A DNA stretch of 17,214 nucleotides, from assembly GCA_019084435.1 (NCBI GenBank), contig JAHRFV010000246.1, forward strand, positions 1 to 17,214. The letters run 5' to 3'. Position numbers and translations under genes: made by a program. A model generated the notes under the pieces. It was not told the DNA's origin. It ran no database searches and saw only the letters and a program-made list of their open reading frames with translations. Numbering within the stretch: position 1 is the stretch's first letter; every line of letters starts with the position of its first letter. Shown piece after piece: positions 7,401-16,941 of the stretch. Source of the DNA: Dethiosulfatibacter sp. Lineage in GTDB: Bacteria; Bacillota_A; Clostridia; Tissierellales; Dethiosulfatibacteraceae.

Positions 7401-8109
7401 TGTTGATCATCTAAAAAAAGAGCCATTTAGGTTCGATTACAATATATTTCATTTGTCTAACTATTTCTTAAATCATCGGGTTTATCTGATATATTGAAAG
7501 ATGTAGTTAATTTTTATCTATAGTCTTTTTGAGGTTATTACATTTGGTTGTTTCTCTTGCGTTCCAAATCATCTAATACTTTTCTTATATCATCTGTATT
7601 ATGCCAATAGCTTATAACGTCATTATCAAACGATTCTTTTAAAATATAGATGGTTTTAAAATCTACAATCTTAATAAACCCACTCTTGAAGCAGCATAAG
7701 TACACTATTTACTTTTCTTTCGATGTCATAAGCATTGACGCTGATGATGGTACAAGCTATCACCACTTTGCGATACCATTGAATCAATAAGGTACTTACG
7801 CGCCTATATGAAGATAGAAAAGCGGGATACTTCTGAGTACTAGTACTTCAGTGCTTCCCGCTTAATTCTGATTGGGTCATATTTTGTTTTGGCATTCAAC
7901 CAAAGATTGAATAGTAATTCTTTATATATTTGTTTAGAAAATCATTAAAATATTTTCTGATAAAAAATTAATATATTCATAGGCCCAATGAATATTGAGT
8001 CTATAAGGTCTGATTTACTCTTCAACCTATTAAATACAGCTAATGCAGGCAGGTCAAAGTTATTTATATCCCAATAGGAATGTAAAATAAAGCTGTTATT
8101 CTTATACGA
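7401..8109. other. Long intergenic region with decayed-looking open frames
   Basis: No intact gene is supported here, but three minus-strand stretches stay open without good starts. First, the codons right after the TAG of the nucleotidase gene remain open and in frame for 54 codons (8109-7948), then a +1 shift would continue the reading into NDFLNKYIKNYYSIFG. Second, about 60 codons ending at 7671 include RRVSTLLIQWYRKV and NAYDIERKV. Third, 7705-7538 from a GTG with no ribosome binding site gives a 55-residue reading ending DDIRKVLDDLERKRNNQM. I recognise none of them. Adjacent frames that continue one another suggest a degraded gene, but chance cannot be excluded in sequence this AT-rich. 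A 44-bp hairpin at 7820-7863 lies in the middle. Confidence 0.35.
7820..7863 (-). terminator. Long hairpin, possible terminator
   Basis: Outer arms AAGCGGGA (7820-7827) and TCCCGCTT (7856-7863) pair perfectly. Inner arms also pair (CTGA and GTAC against GTAC and TTCAG), with small internal loops, around a TA centre. On the minus strand the stem is followed by TTCTATCTTC, a fair T-rich tail. It could end transcription of the 5'-nucleotidase gene, though it is about 245 bp downstream of that stop. An alternative reading is the remnant of a palindromic repeat element. Confidence 0.5.
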
Positions 8110-8994
8110 CTACTTTTGTTTTAAAGGGACTCTACTTGCTGGTATAACCTCACTTGCTGGCTTAACGTGACCATCTTGATCATCAAAGAAAATATGCGCA
8201 TTAAATGCTTTCAAAACCTCTCTTTTTTTAACACCACCTAGGAAGAATGCCTCATCAACTTTAACACCCCAATGCCTCAATGTATATATTACCCGTTTAT
8301 GTGCAGGATTGTTTCTAGCAGTAACAATAGCAATCCTTATCAAATTCTCATCTTTCTCCTTGATTTTTGAAAGTGTTTTTAGCAGTTTTGCAAATGGTCC
8401 TTCTAATAAGTCATTATCAACATTATCCTTTTCATGTTTAAGAAAAGCCTCTAGGCCATCTGCTTGATATATCTTTTCTGATTCTTCTGAAAATACAACT
8501 GCATCAGCATCAAATGCAATTCTTATCTGAGTCTCATCAGGCTTATAATCAATAGGAACATCATATATAATAGCTGCAGCGAAACCATTATCAATCGCTT
8601 CCTGTACATCCATATCATTTTTCGAAAGAAATAAATCAACTTCAAATGCACCGATATATCTACTGATATCTTCCCCACCAGTAAATGCCGCTCTAACAAT
8701 ATTTATCCCATGACTATCAATTGAATTAAAAACCCTTAGCCCCGTTTCCGGAGTATTTCTTGACATGATAATTACTTCGACAATTGGCTCTTCAAATTTA
8801 TCATTAAGAGATAACAACGCTTTAACTAAAGGAAATGCTGTCCCTCTAGATAATTGCTCGTTTTCGTGCTCAAGTTGATGTTTAGCATATTCTTCTACCC
8901 CTTGGTCATTAAATATGTTATTCTCTTCTTCTAGATCAAATAATGCTCTCGAAGAAATAGCTACCACTAATTTATTACTTAAATCATATGCCAT
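8110..8994 (-). CDS. Cytosolic 5'-nucleotidase (NT5C1-like family)
   Basis: Predicted cytoplasmic 5'-nucleotidase of 294 residues, near the usual length of the bacterial members of this family, which is related to vertebrate cytosolic 5'-nucleotidase I. It would hydrolyse nucleoside monophosphates to nucleosides and phosphate. Visible features are an opening VVAISSRALFDL (10-21), SRNTPETGLRVFNSI (78-92), a haloacid-dehalogenase-like AFDADAVVFSEESE (160-173), VTARNNPAHKRV (224-235) and a late acidic FFDDQDGHV (269-277). There is no signal peptide or membrane segment. The start is supported by GGAGG seven nt upstream of the ATG. It appears to be transcribed alone. It sits between a toxin-antitoxin module and the two-component operon, and its relation to either is unclear. 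The specific substrate is not evident. Confidence 0.88.
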   Translation of the reverse strand: MAYDLSNKLVVAISSRALFDLEEENNIFNDQGVEEYAKHQLEHENEQLSRGTAFPLVKALLSLNDKFEEPIVEVIIMSRNTPETGLRVFNSIDSHGINIVRAAFTGGEDISRYIGAFEVDLFLSKNDMDVQEAIDNGFAAAIIYDVPIDYKPDETQIRIAFDADAVVFSEESEKIYQADGLEAFLKHEKDNVDNDLLEGPFAKLLKTLSKIKEKDENLIRIAIVTARNNPAHKRVIYTLRHWGVKVDEAFFLGGVKKREVLKAFNAHIFFDDQDGHVKPASEVIPASRVPLKQK

Positions 8995-9253
8995 ACTTTA
9001 TCCTCCTGTAATCGATAGATGCTTTCGTTCAATGTAGTCGATATACTGAAAAATCGTACTTATATGTCTCACTCATTTTAATAAGCTTTTCGAACAACTA
9101 ATGCGAGTGCGCCTCGGTTTGAGATACGGTCTTGCAAACACCCAGTTAGGTTAGGTGATGTTACTCTCCCAATACAGTAAAATGCTTACCAGAATCCATA
9201 TAATTTATAAGGATAATCGCAGTCACTATTGAATGATAATTCACTTCAAACTC

Positions 9254-10351
9254 TTATCGTATATCATATTTTACCCTTAAATCATTATGTTGATTATACC
9301 CAATTGCTCCATCTCTTTGCAGTCTTCCCACCACTATACCAGGATGTATATTATAACGTTTTGAAAATTCTAAGATCTGGGTAGCATTTTTAGGCTCTTC
9401 TTTCATAAACTTTTCATAAGCTAATTCATCAATTAATGTGCTTCGGGCGTATTGATTAGCTTCATGCTCAAGTCGATCCATCAAGTCGTTTTTATCATGC
9501 ATTTGGTCTGAACTTTCACTTACAATCAGTAGTTTTTTTCTCTTCTGCAATACATGTCCCAGCTCATGGAATAATGCAAACCAAAAGTAATCCGCGTATT
9601 TGCTTCTGTTATTAATTGCCAATAGCACTTTGTCATTGTTCAGCCACTTAACCGCGCCATTAATGCCACAGTTTTTGAGATGTGGCAAATAAACTAATGC
9701 AACGCCGCACTCTTTCAGAATGTCTTTTAATCTCGTAAAAAATTCATCTGGCACTTGTGTGGTCATGTTGCGAATCTCTTTAATGCACATTTTTAATTTA
9801 GCTTCATTGAATGGTTTTGTGTCAATTTGCCCACCGATATTTATCGCAGTTTGCACCCATGCATTAGCATTTATAACATTCACGTCATTCACATTAGCAA
9901 CAGCTGTCTTATATTGCACCAAAAAATCTTTTCTGCTTAGCACTTTTAGTGAAGCAACTTTGAAAAATTTGTGAAGTTCATCAACTTTATCGCATATATT
10001 TCTTTTCGCTGGAAGAATACTAAGATTCACAAAAAATGAATAATCTATCTTCCTAGCAATTTCACATTCTTCGTCGCTCGTTCTTTGCTTTTCTATCTCG
10101 ATGATTTTTTCAATAAACCTGTTGTTTAGATTCAACCAAAGTTCAATACTTGTTCCAAAAACCCTTGATAGTTTTAAGGCCAGTTCTTCTGTTAGTTTAG
10201 CCTTTCCATTAACAAAATCACTCAAATGCTTTGAAGTCGTATCTAATCTCTTTGATAATTCATCTTGAGAAATATTTAGTTCTTCAGTCATCTCTTTGAC
10301 ATAGTATCCAGGATGATATGCAACGATATCATTGTATTCGATTCTACTCAT
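9254..10351 (-). CDS. higA: HigA-type antitoxin fused to ImmA/IrrE metallopeptidase
   Basis: A 365-residue two-domain protein. The N-terminal XRE/HigA HTH (about 10-75) has the pattern HPGYYVKEMTEELNISQDEL and a recognition region around TTSKHLSDFVNGKAKL, typical of addiction-module antidotes. The C-terminal ImmA/IrrE-type domain carries the zinc motif HELGH (262-266), with a downstream glutamate in EHEANQYA (295-302) as likely third ligand. It overlaps the toxin gene upstream by 8 bp, so the two are co-translated. The HTH part should neutralise HigB and bind the operator at 10717-10751. The peptidase domain could cleave a repressor, or the antitoxin itself, under stress; that is inference. 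HigA proteins are normally about 90-110 residues, so the fusion is the notable feature. Confidence 0.88.
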   Translation of the reverse strand: MSRIEYNDIVAYHPGYYVKEMTEELNISQDELSKRLDTTSKHLSDFVNGKAKLTEELALKLSRVFGTSIELWLNLNNRFIEKIIEIEKQRTSDEECEIARKIDYSFFVNLSILPAKRNICDKVDELHKFFKVASLKVLSRKDFLVQYKTAVANVNDVNVINANAWVQTAINIGGQIDTKPFNEAKLKMCIKEIRNMTTQVPDEFFTRLKDILKECGVALVYLPHLKNCGINGAVKWLNNDKVLLAINNRSKYADYFWFALFHELGHVLQKRKKLLIVSESSDQMHDKNDLMDRLEHEANQYARSTLIDELAYEKFMKEEPKNATQILEFSKRYNIHPGIVVGRLQRDGAIGYNQHNDLRVKYDIR

Positions 10352-10694
10352 AGTGTTTTGACACCTCCCATACCAATATAATATTAGTTAATTCATAGAC
10401 CATATTTATATCGGTAATATCCCATTCATTTCCTTCATCATCTTCAGGAATTATAATCAAACGCCAGCCGAGTTTCCTTCCTATGTCAATTGCAAACTGT
10501 CCTTTTCTATCTCCCTTTAAAGGGTGAAGACGATAAATAGGGACATTTTTTATATCCATTAAACTGCTTGCACTCTCAAGAAAGTTTATAAGGCTGTGTA
10601 GTTTATCTGCTACTATTGGACCGATTTCTTTCTTCGCCTTTTTAAAATCAGTACATATTTTTTTATCCTTGCTATTTCTGTATTTTATCTTAAT
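10344..10694 (-). CDS. higB: HigB/RelE-type toxin with ATT start
   Basis: A 116-residue protein of the HigB/RelE toxin family, expected to act as a ribosome-dependent mRNA endonuclease. The family pattern is visible along the whole length: KYRNSKDKKICTDFKKAKK at the N terminus, IYRLHPLKGDRKGQFAID in the middle, then WRLIIIP. Read from the first ATG (10559), only 71 residues would be made and the conserved N-terminal half would be lost. The frame is open upstream to a stop near 10738 with no ATG, GTG or TTG. A strong GGAGG (10706-10702) lies 7 nt before an ATT codon (10694-10692), exactly where family members begin. An ATT start is therefore proposed; ATC at 10700 is too close to the binding site. 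The gene overlaps the antitoxin gene by 8 bp. Confidence 0.8.
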   Translation of the reverse strand: MKIKYRNSKDKKICTDFKKAKKEIGPIVADKLHSLINFLESASSLMDIKNVPIYRLHPLKGDRKGQFAIDIGRKLGWRLIIIPEDDEGNEWDITDINMVYELTNIILVWEVSKHYE

Positions 10695-10716
10695 GTCGAT
10701 ACCTCCAAATAATATT

Positions 10717-10751
10717 ACTAATTTGGTAATTTTATTTTATACCATATTAGT
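10717..10751. promoter_or_regulatory. Long imperfect palindrome, probable HigA operator
   Basis: Arms ACTAATTTGGTA (10717-10728) and TACCATATTAGT (10740-10751) are reverse complements with one mismatch in 12, separated by 11 AT-only bases. The repeat covers the -10 box and most of the spacer of the toxin-antitoxin promoter, the standard position for autorepression by an HTH antitoxin. Confidence 0.72.
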
Positions 10752-10762
10752 TTGTATTGCAA
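10734..10762 (-). promoter_or_regulatory. Sigma-A promoter of the toxin-antitoxin operon
   Basis: On the minus strand the -35 box TTGCAA (10762-10757), a 17-bp spacer and the -10 box TAAAAT (10739-10734) place the transcription start near 10727. That is about 20 nt before the GGAGG of the toxin gene. Confidence 0.65.
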
Positions 10763-10848
10763 GTAATTAATATCACTTATGATAAGGATCATTCATCCTT
10801 TCGAAATTCTTCTTCCATAATGATTTTTAGCGTTTATGTTTAGCATAT

Positions 10849-10892
10849 AAAAAACAACCATATTCTACTAATTCGTATTCATGGTTGTTTTT
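10849..10892. terminator. Symmetrical strong terminator after guaA
   Basis: The arms AAAAACAACCAT (10850-10861) and ATGGTTGTTTTT (10881-10892) pair perfectly over 12 bp around a 19-nt loop. Because the stem has A residues on one side and T residues on the other, it would work in either direction. It lies about 125 bp downstream of the guaA stop and upstream of the toxin-antitoxin promoter, isolating the two transcription units. Confidence 0.8.
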
Positions 10893-11017
10893 CAGCATTT
10901 TTTTATTCAATTGGGTATCTTATGTAGCAATATACAAATAACCAGAAGCAAAGCAGAACCACAGGCCATTGCAAAACCCTACAACCTTTCCAATTACTGC
11001 ATTTTAGATTTTATTTT

Positions 11018-12550
11018 TTATTCCCACTCAATCGTCGAAGGAGGCTTCGATGTGATGTCATAAACAATCCGATTCACATTATCCACTTCATTGACGATTC
11101 TGTTGGACACTTTTTCCAGAACTTCGTATGGTATTCTGGCCCAGTCTGACGTCATGCCGTCTGTGCTGGTGACGGCTCTTAGTGCGACCGTATGAGAATA
11201 GGTTCTCTCATCTCCCATGACACCAACGCTTCTAATATTTGGCAAACAGGCAAAGTATTGCCAAATTTGATTTTGCAGTCCTGCTTTCTTTACTTCATCT
11301 CTGAAAATGTAATCCGCTTCTCTTACAAGATGAAGTTTGTCCTCTGTTATTTCTCCCAAAACTCTGATAGCCAATCCTGGACCCGGGAAGGGCTGTCTTT
11401 CAACAAGCTCGTTGGAAATGCCAAGCTCTCTGCCTACCTGTCTCACTTCATCCTTGAAGAGTTGTCTAAGTGGCTCTAAAAGCTCGAAATCGACATCCTC
11501 AGGAAGTCCGCCAACATTATGGTGACTCTTGATGACTGCTGCTGTACTAGTTCCACTTTCAATCACGTCCGGATAGATAGTCCCCTGTACCAGATAATCA
11601 ATATGACCAAACACATCTTTCAGTTTATTCTTTTCTTCCTCAAATACCCTGATAAATTCCTCTCCGATTATCTTTCTCTTTTGTTCAGGATCAGAGATAC
11701 CTTTAAGCTTTCCGAGAAATCTCTCTTGGGCATTTACACGGATCAGGTTCATGTTGAACTCTTCTTTAAAAACTCGTTCTACCTGATCTCCTTCATCCTT
11801 TCTCAACAAACCATGGTCGACAAAAACACAAATCAGATTTTTACCGATAGCTCGATGAACCAAAACTGCTGCAACTGATGAGTCTACGCCGCCTGATAAA
11901 GCACACAGGGCTTTTCTGTCACCAACGATTTCCTTAATATTTAGGATTGTTTCTTCCGCGTAGTTTCCCATGTCCCAAGTTGGATCTTCTTTACAAATAT
12001 TGAAAACAAAATTGTTGATTACTTCTCTACCATTATCTGTATGCTCAACTTCAGGATGAAACTGAACAGCATAAATCTTTTTTTCATCATTCTCAAATGC
12101 TGCTACAGGACAAGATTCTGAGTTGGCCGTCACCTTGAAATCATCTGCTAGCTTCTCAATATAATCCGTATGGCTCATCCAGCATTTGTTTCTTTCTTCA
12201 AACCCTTCAAATAGCTTACTATTCTGGTCGATATTTAGCAGTATTCTACCAAACTCTCTCGATGTTGCTCTGGCAACCTTACCACCAAAATTCTGTGCGA
12301 TAAGCTGTCCGCCATAACAAATCCCGAGGACAGGTATTCCCAAATCGAAAATTCCATTATCTATATTCGGTGCAAAATCCTCATACACGCTAGCAGGACC
12401 GCCTGACAAGATTATCCCATCAGGTTTTATCTCTTTAATCCGCTCCAACGACACATCATAAGGCACAATTTCACAATAAACCTTTGCCTCTCTGACGCGT
12501 CTCGCTATTAGCTGACTGTATTGTGCTCCAAAATCCACTATTAGTATCAT
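11018..12550 (-). CDS. guaA: GMP synthase (glutamine-hydrolysing)
   Basis: Cytoplasmic enzyme of 510 residues, the normal length, converting XMP to GMP with ATP and glutamine, the last step of guanine nucleotide synthesis. The N-terminal class I amidotransferase domain (about 1-190) has the nucleophile elbow GICYGGQ with Cys78 and the triad partners His165 and Glu167 in QFHPEVEH. The ATP pyrophosphatase domain starts with the P-loop LSGGVDSS (218-225). The C-terminal dimerisation region ends with the typical [13 protein letters not shown]. The ATG has AGGAG about 6 nt upstream and lies 14 bp after guaB, so the two genes form an operon. Confidence 0.98.
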   Translation of the reverse strand: MILIVDFGAQYSQLIARRVREAKVYCEIVPYDVSLERIKEIKPDGIILSGGPASVYEDFAPNIDNGIFDLGIPVLGICYGGQLIAQNFGGKVARATSREFGRILLNIDQNSKLFEGFEERNKCWMSHTDYIEKLADDFKVTANSESCPVAAFENDEKKIYAVQFHPEVEHTDNGREVINNFVFNICKEDPTWDMGNYAEETILNIKEIVGDRKALCALSGGVDSSVAAVLVHRAIGKNLICVFVDHGLLRKDEGDQVERVFKEEFNMNLIRVNAQERFLGKLKGISDPEQKRKIIGEEFIRVFEEEKNKLKDVFGHIDYLVQGTIYPDVIESGTSTAAVIKSHHNVGGLPEDVDFELLEPLRQLFKDEVRQVGRELGISNELVERQPFPGPGLAIRVLGEITEDKLHLVREADYIFRDEVKKAGLQNQIWQYFACLPNIRSVGVMGDERTYSHTVALRAVTSTDGMTSDWARIPYEVLEKVSNRIVNEVDNVNRIVYDITSKPPSTIEWE

Positions 12551-12564
12551 ATCAATCTCCTACC

Positions 12565-14040
<1,476 letters not shown>

Positions 14041-14075
14041 TTAAAATTATTATTAAAATTTGATTTAATTAATAT

Positions 14076-14104
14076 AAGTTATCAAAAATATCGGGTCATG
14101 TCAA
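14076..14104 (-). promoter_or_regulatory. Sigma-A promoter of guaBA
   Basis: On the minus strand the perfect -35 box TTGACA (14104-14099) is followed by a 17-bp spacer and a weaker -10 box TAACTT (14081-14076). The leader to the guaB ATG is about 45 nt and AT-rich, too short for an aptamer plus expression platform. Confidence 0.65.
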
Positions 14105-14138
14105 TATCCTCAAGGAAGTGCATATTTGTTAAATACTG

Positions 14139-15584
14139 TCAGCTCTCCTTAGTCCAGCTCTTTGGAACAAAAAGAGCAATAATAGTAAATAACTCAAGCC
14201 TTCCTAGTAACATTAAAACACAAAACACGAGCTTGCTAAAGTCAGAAAAATGCCCATATGTAGATGTAGGCCCTACAAGATGAAATCCCGGACCTATGTT
14301 GTTTAGCGTTGCGGCGGATGATGATATGGCTGTAATCATGTCAACTCGATCTAAAGACACTAAAATGGTACCTACAAGAAATACCAATATGTGTAAACCC
14401 AGAAAACTATAAACTCCTGCAACACTTTCATTTGAGATGGCTTTTCCGCCAAGCTTGATTGGAATCAAAGCTCTTGAATGAAAAGTTTTAGAAAGCTCTC
14501 TTTTTATCAGCTTGAATATTATCAGGACTCTAATAACCTTCATCCCTCCAGCAGTTGAACCGGCGCTTCCCCCAACGAACATCAGACCCAATAATATCAT
14601 TTTACTAAAAGTGGGCCACAACTGGAAATCTACCGTTGAAAACCCTGTCGTGGTCATAATGGATGTAGTTTGAAACAAGGAATCCCTCAAAGCATATAAA
14701 AAACTGTCATATTCTACTACATACAAATCGACTGCTATAAGCAAAACAGCAACTACAATGAATTTTATATACAGTTTGAACTCGCTGTCATGCAGAATAA
14801 CCCTAAATCTACCTTTGTAAAACAAATAATGCAGAGAAAAATTCACACCTGCAAAAACCATAAAAATACTAACTATTATATGTATATGAGAACCAAATCT
14901 TGCTAGACTGTCATTATAAGGTGCAAAGCCACCAGTCCCCACTGTTCCGAATGTGAACAGCGCAGCATCAAACAAGCTTACCCCTCCAACTAGAAGGAAT
15001 AGTATCTCTACTAATGTTAAGGACAGGTAAGTGATGTAAAGAACCCTTGCGGTGTCTTTCATTCTAGGCGCCATCTTACCTGCAAAGGGACCAGGTGTTT
15101 CTGCTTTGAAAATTTGCATGCTGCCAATCCCTAGAGTTGGAAGTAGTGCAAGTGTAAATACTAGTATTCCCATTCCACCTATCCAGTGTGTGAATGATCT
15201 CCAAAAAAGTATACCTTTTGATAGGGATTCCACATCTAATATCACAGATGCGCCAGTGGTTGTGAATCCTGATATCGTTTCAAACAAAGCATCGACAAAA
15301 GTAGAAACACTTCCAGTCATATATAAAGGCATCGCTCCAAACACGGAAATGAGAATCCATCCAAAGGTGACAATCATTATACCTTCTTTAGCTTTAATGG
15401 ACTTTGAACTGGTTTTGATTTGTGTCAAAAGAAATCCTGAAACCCCTGTAAGAAGAATAGTTATCAGAAATGCATTTACACTTGCTTCCCTGTAGTATAC
15501 CGAAATGAATAGGGGAAATGCCAAAAGCCCGGATTCAATTACTAGAATTGAACCTAGTACCTTTGCTACGATTCCATATCTCAC
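14139..15584 (-). CDS. trkH: Potassium uptake protein TrkH (pore subunit)
   Basis: Integral membrane potassium-translocating subunit of 481 residues. It has the four pore-loop repeats of the Trk/Ktr/HKT superfamily, with filter sequences TTTGAS (108-113), GTVGTGG (213-219), TTTGFS (311-316) and NNIGPG (428-433). About ten hydrophobic segments flank these loops. The N terminus RYGIVAKVLGSILVIESGL is the family's usual start. It begins at GTG (15584), eight nt after AAGGAGG, and overlaps the end of trkA by 50 nt, so translation is probably coupled. It needs the TrkA RCK subunit for gating and acts in osmotic and potassium homeostasis. There is no clear terminator before the guaB promoter, so some read-through into guaBA is possible. 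Confidence 0.95.
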   Translation of the reverse strand: MRYGIVAKVLGSILVIESGLLAFPLFISVYYREASVNAFLITILLTGVSGFLLTQIKTSSKSIKAKEGIMIVTFGWILISVFGAMPLYMTGSVSTFVDALFETISGFTTTGASVILDVESLSKGILFWRSFTHWIGGMGILVFTLALLPTLGIGSMQIFKAETPGPFAGKMAPRMKDTARVLYITYLSLTLVEILFLLVGGVSLFDAALFTFGTVGTGGFAPYNDSLARFGSHIHIIVSIFMVFAGVNFSLHYLFYKGRFRVILHDSEFKLYIKFIVVAVLLIAVDLYVVEYDSFLYALRDSLFQTTSIMTTTGFSTVDFQLWPTFSKMILLGLMFVGGSAGSTAGGMKVIRVLIIFKLIKRELSKTFHSRALIPIKLGGKAISNESVAGVYSFLGLHILVFLVGTILVSLDRVDMITAISSSAATLNNIGPGFHLVGPTSTYGHFSDFSKLVFCVLMLLGRLELFTIIALFVPKSWTKES

Positions 15585-16941
15585 TGAAAAGTCCTCCTTT
15601 ACCCGGCTTAAAAAACGACTTTAAGTTTTCGAAGTCATCAGATAGTGAAAAAACGATTATTCTATCATAGGGCATTATGACAGAGTTGCCTTTTGGAATT
15701 ATAACTTCCCCATTATGAATGATAGCGCCTATGATTATCCTTTCAGGAAGGTTCAACTGCGCTAAAGGCTTATTAATATAAGGCATATCGGGAGTTGCTA
15801 TGATTTCAGTCACTTCTCCCTTGCCGCCCAGCAATAGTGACACGGACAACACCTTACCGCCTCTAATAAATTTCAAAATGTTGCCGGCAGTTATATTGAT
15901 AGGATTGATAGCAGCATCGATATCCAGTTGATCTATTATATTGGTGTAATTTGGCCTACTGACCTTGGCAATTGATTTACAAACTCCATATTGTTTAGCC
16001 ATGAGCGCCATCAAGAGATTCTGTTCGTCATATCCTGTTGCGCCTATAAAAGCATCCATGTCAGCAATGTTTTCTTCCTCGAGCAAGGTTATATCGGTAC
16101 CATCTCCATTTATGATCAACACATGGTCAAGTAATTCCGCCAGTTTATTAGCCCTCACTTTATCTTGTTCAATGATTGTAACATCGATTTTAGATTTTCG
16201 AAGTTCTTTGGCAAGATAATATGAGAGATTTCCGCCACCCAAAATCATTGCGTTTTTAATGTCTCTTTCTTTTCCATTAAGCTTGAATGATTTGCTAAAC
16301 CCTATGATATCCTTTTCACGTCCAATCACGTGTATCACATCATGTTCGACGAGTCTAATAGAGCCATTTGGAATAATCAGTTCTCCCTCTCTCGATATGG
16401 CGGTTATCAGAAGACCTTCAAGACCTTTAATTTCCATTATTTGCTTGCCAACAAAATGATCGTTGTGTCCAACGTTAAAATTAATCATTTTAGCTTTGCC
16501 ACTGGCAAACTCACCCGAATAATAAACAACATTTTTCAGAAGATACTTAGAGATTGAATAGGCTGTTTCATAATCCGGATTAATGATGAAATCAATTCCC
16601 ATCTCGCTTTTAACAAAATCTAACTGCTCAGTGTACCCAGGATCACGGATTCTAGCTATTGTTTTTTGACATCCCAGTTTTTTTGCAAATGCACAGATCA
16701 CAGCATTTGTCGCATCATTCTCAGTTGTCGCGATTAACAGGTCAAAGGTTTCAATACACATATCCTTCAGCATGCTGATGTTGATACCACTATCGACCAC
16801 TGTCAGTACATCAAGCTGCTGGTTTACTCTATCTATCACCTTTGCATTATCATCTATCAATGTAACATCAATATCTTCTAATATCATGGCCTCTGCAATT
16901 TTATAGCCTAATTTGCCTGCTCCGATAATCATTACTTTCAT
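15535..16941 (-). CDS. trkA: Trk potassium uptake regulatory subunit TrkA
   Basis: Peripheral cytoplasmic gating subunit of 468 residues with the duplicated RCK layout of full-length TrkA (single-repeat KtrA is about 220). The first Rossmann domain has GAGKLG (7-12) with the acidic ribose-binding end at LIDDN, followed by an RCK_C domain (about 145-215). The second Rossmann domain has GGGNLS (235-240) and IIEQD (256-260), followed by an RCK_C domain (about 363-443). It binds nucleotides and controls the TrkH pore. An in-frame ATG at 16974 would add 11 residues, but the start at 16941 is preferred. It has GGAGG about 5 nt upstream and begins with the conserved MKVMIIGAGK. Confidence 0.95.
   Translation of the reverse strand: MKVMIIGAGKLGYKIAEAMILEDIDVTLIDDNAKVIDRVNQQLDVLTVVDSGINISMLKDMCIETFDLLIATTENDATNAVICAFAKKLGCQKTIARIRDPGYTEQLDFVKSEMGIDFIINPDYETAYSISKYLLKNVVYYSGEFASGKAKMINFNVGHNDHFVGKQIMEIKGLEGLLITAISREGELIIPNGSIRLVEHDVIHVIGREKDIIGFSKSFKLNGKERDIKNAMILGGGNLSYYLAKELRKSKIDVTIIEQDKVRANKLAELLDHVLIINGDGTDITLLEEENIADMDAFIGATGYDEQNLLMALMAKQYGVCKSIAKVSRPNYTNIIDQLDIDAAINPINITAGNILKFIRGGKVLSVSLLLGGKGEVTEIIATPDMPYINKPLAQLNLPERIIIGAIIHNGEVIIPKGNSVIMPYDRIIVFSLSDDFENLKSFFKPGKGGLFSEIWNRSKGTRFNSSN

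Noticed and set aside
7310..8109. CRISPR array, tRNA or rRNA in the long spacer
   Set aside because: There are no regularly spaced direct repeats, no cloverleaf with a TTCGA-type arm, and no rRNA-like segments.
11519..11878. 119-residue plus-strand open frame
   Set aside because: It is antisense to the pyrophosphatase domain of guaA and has no family features.
15052..15495. 147-residue plus-strand open frame
   Set aside because: It is antisense to trkH, whose pore motifs are clear. It has no recognisable domain and no proper ribosome binding site.
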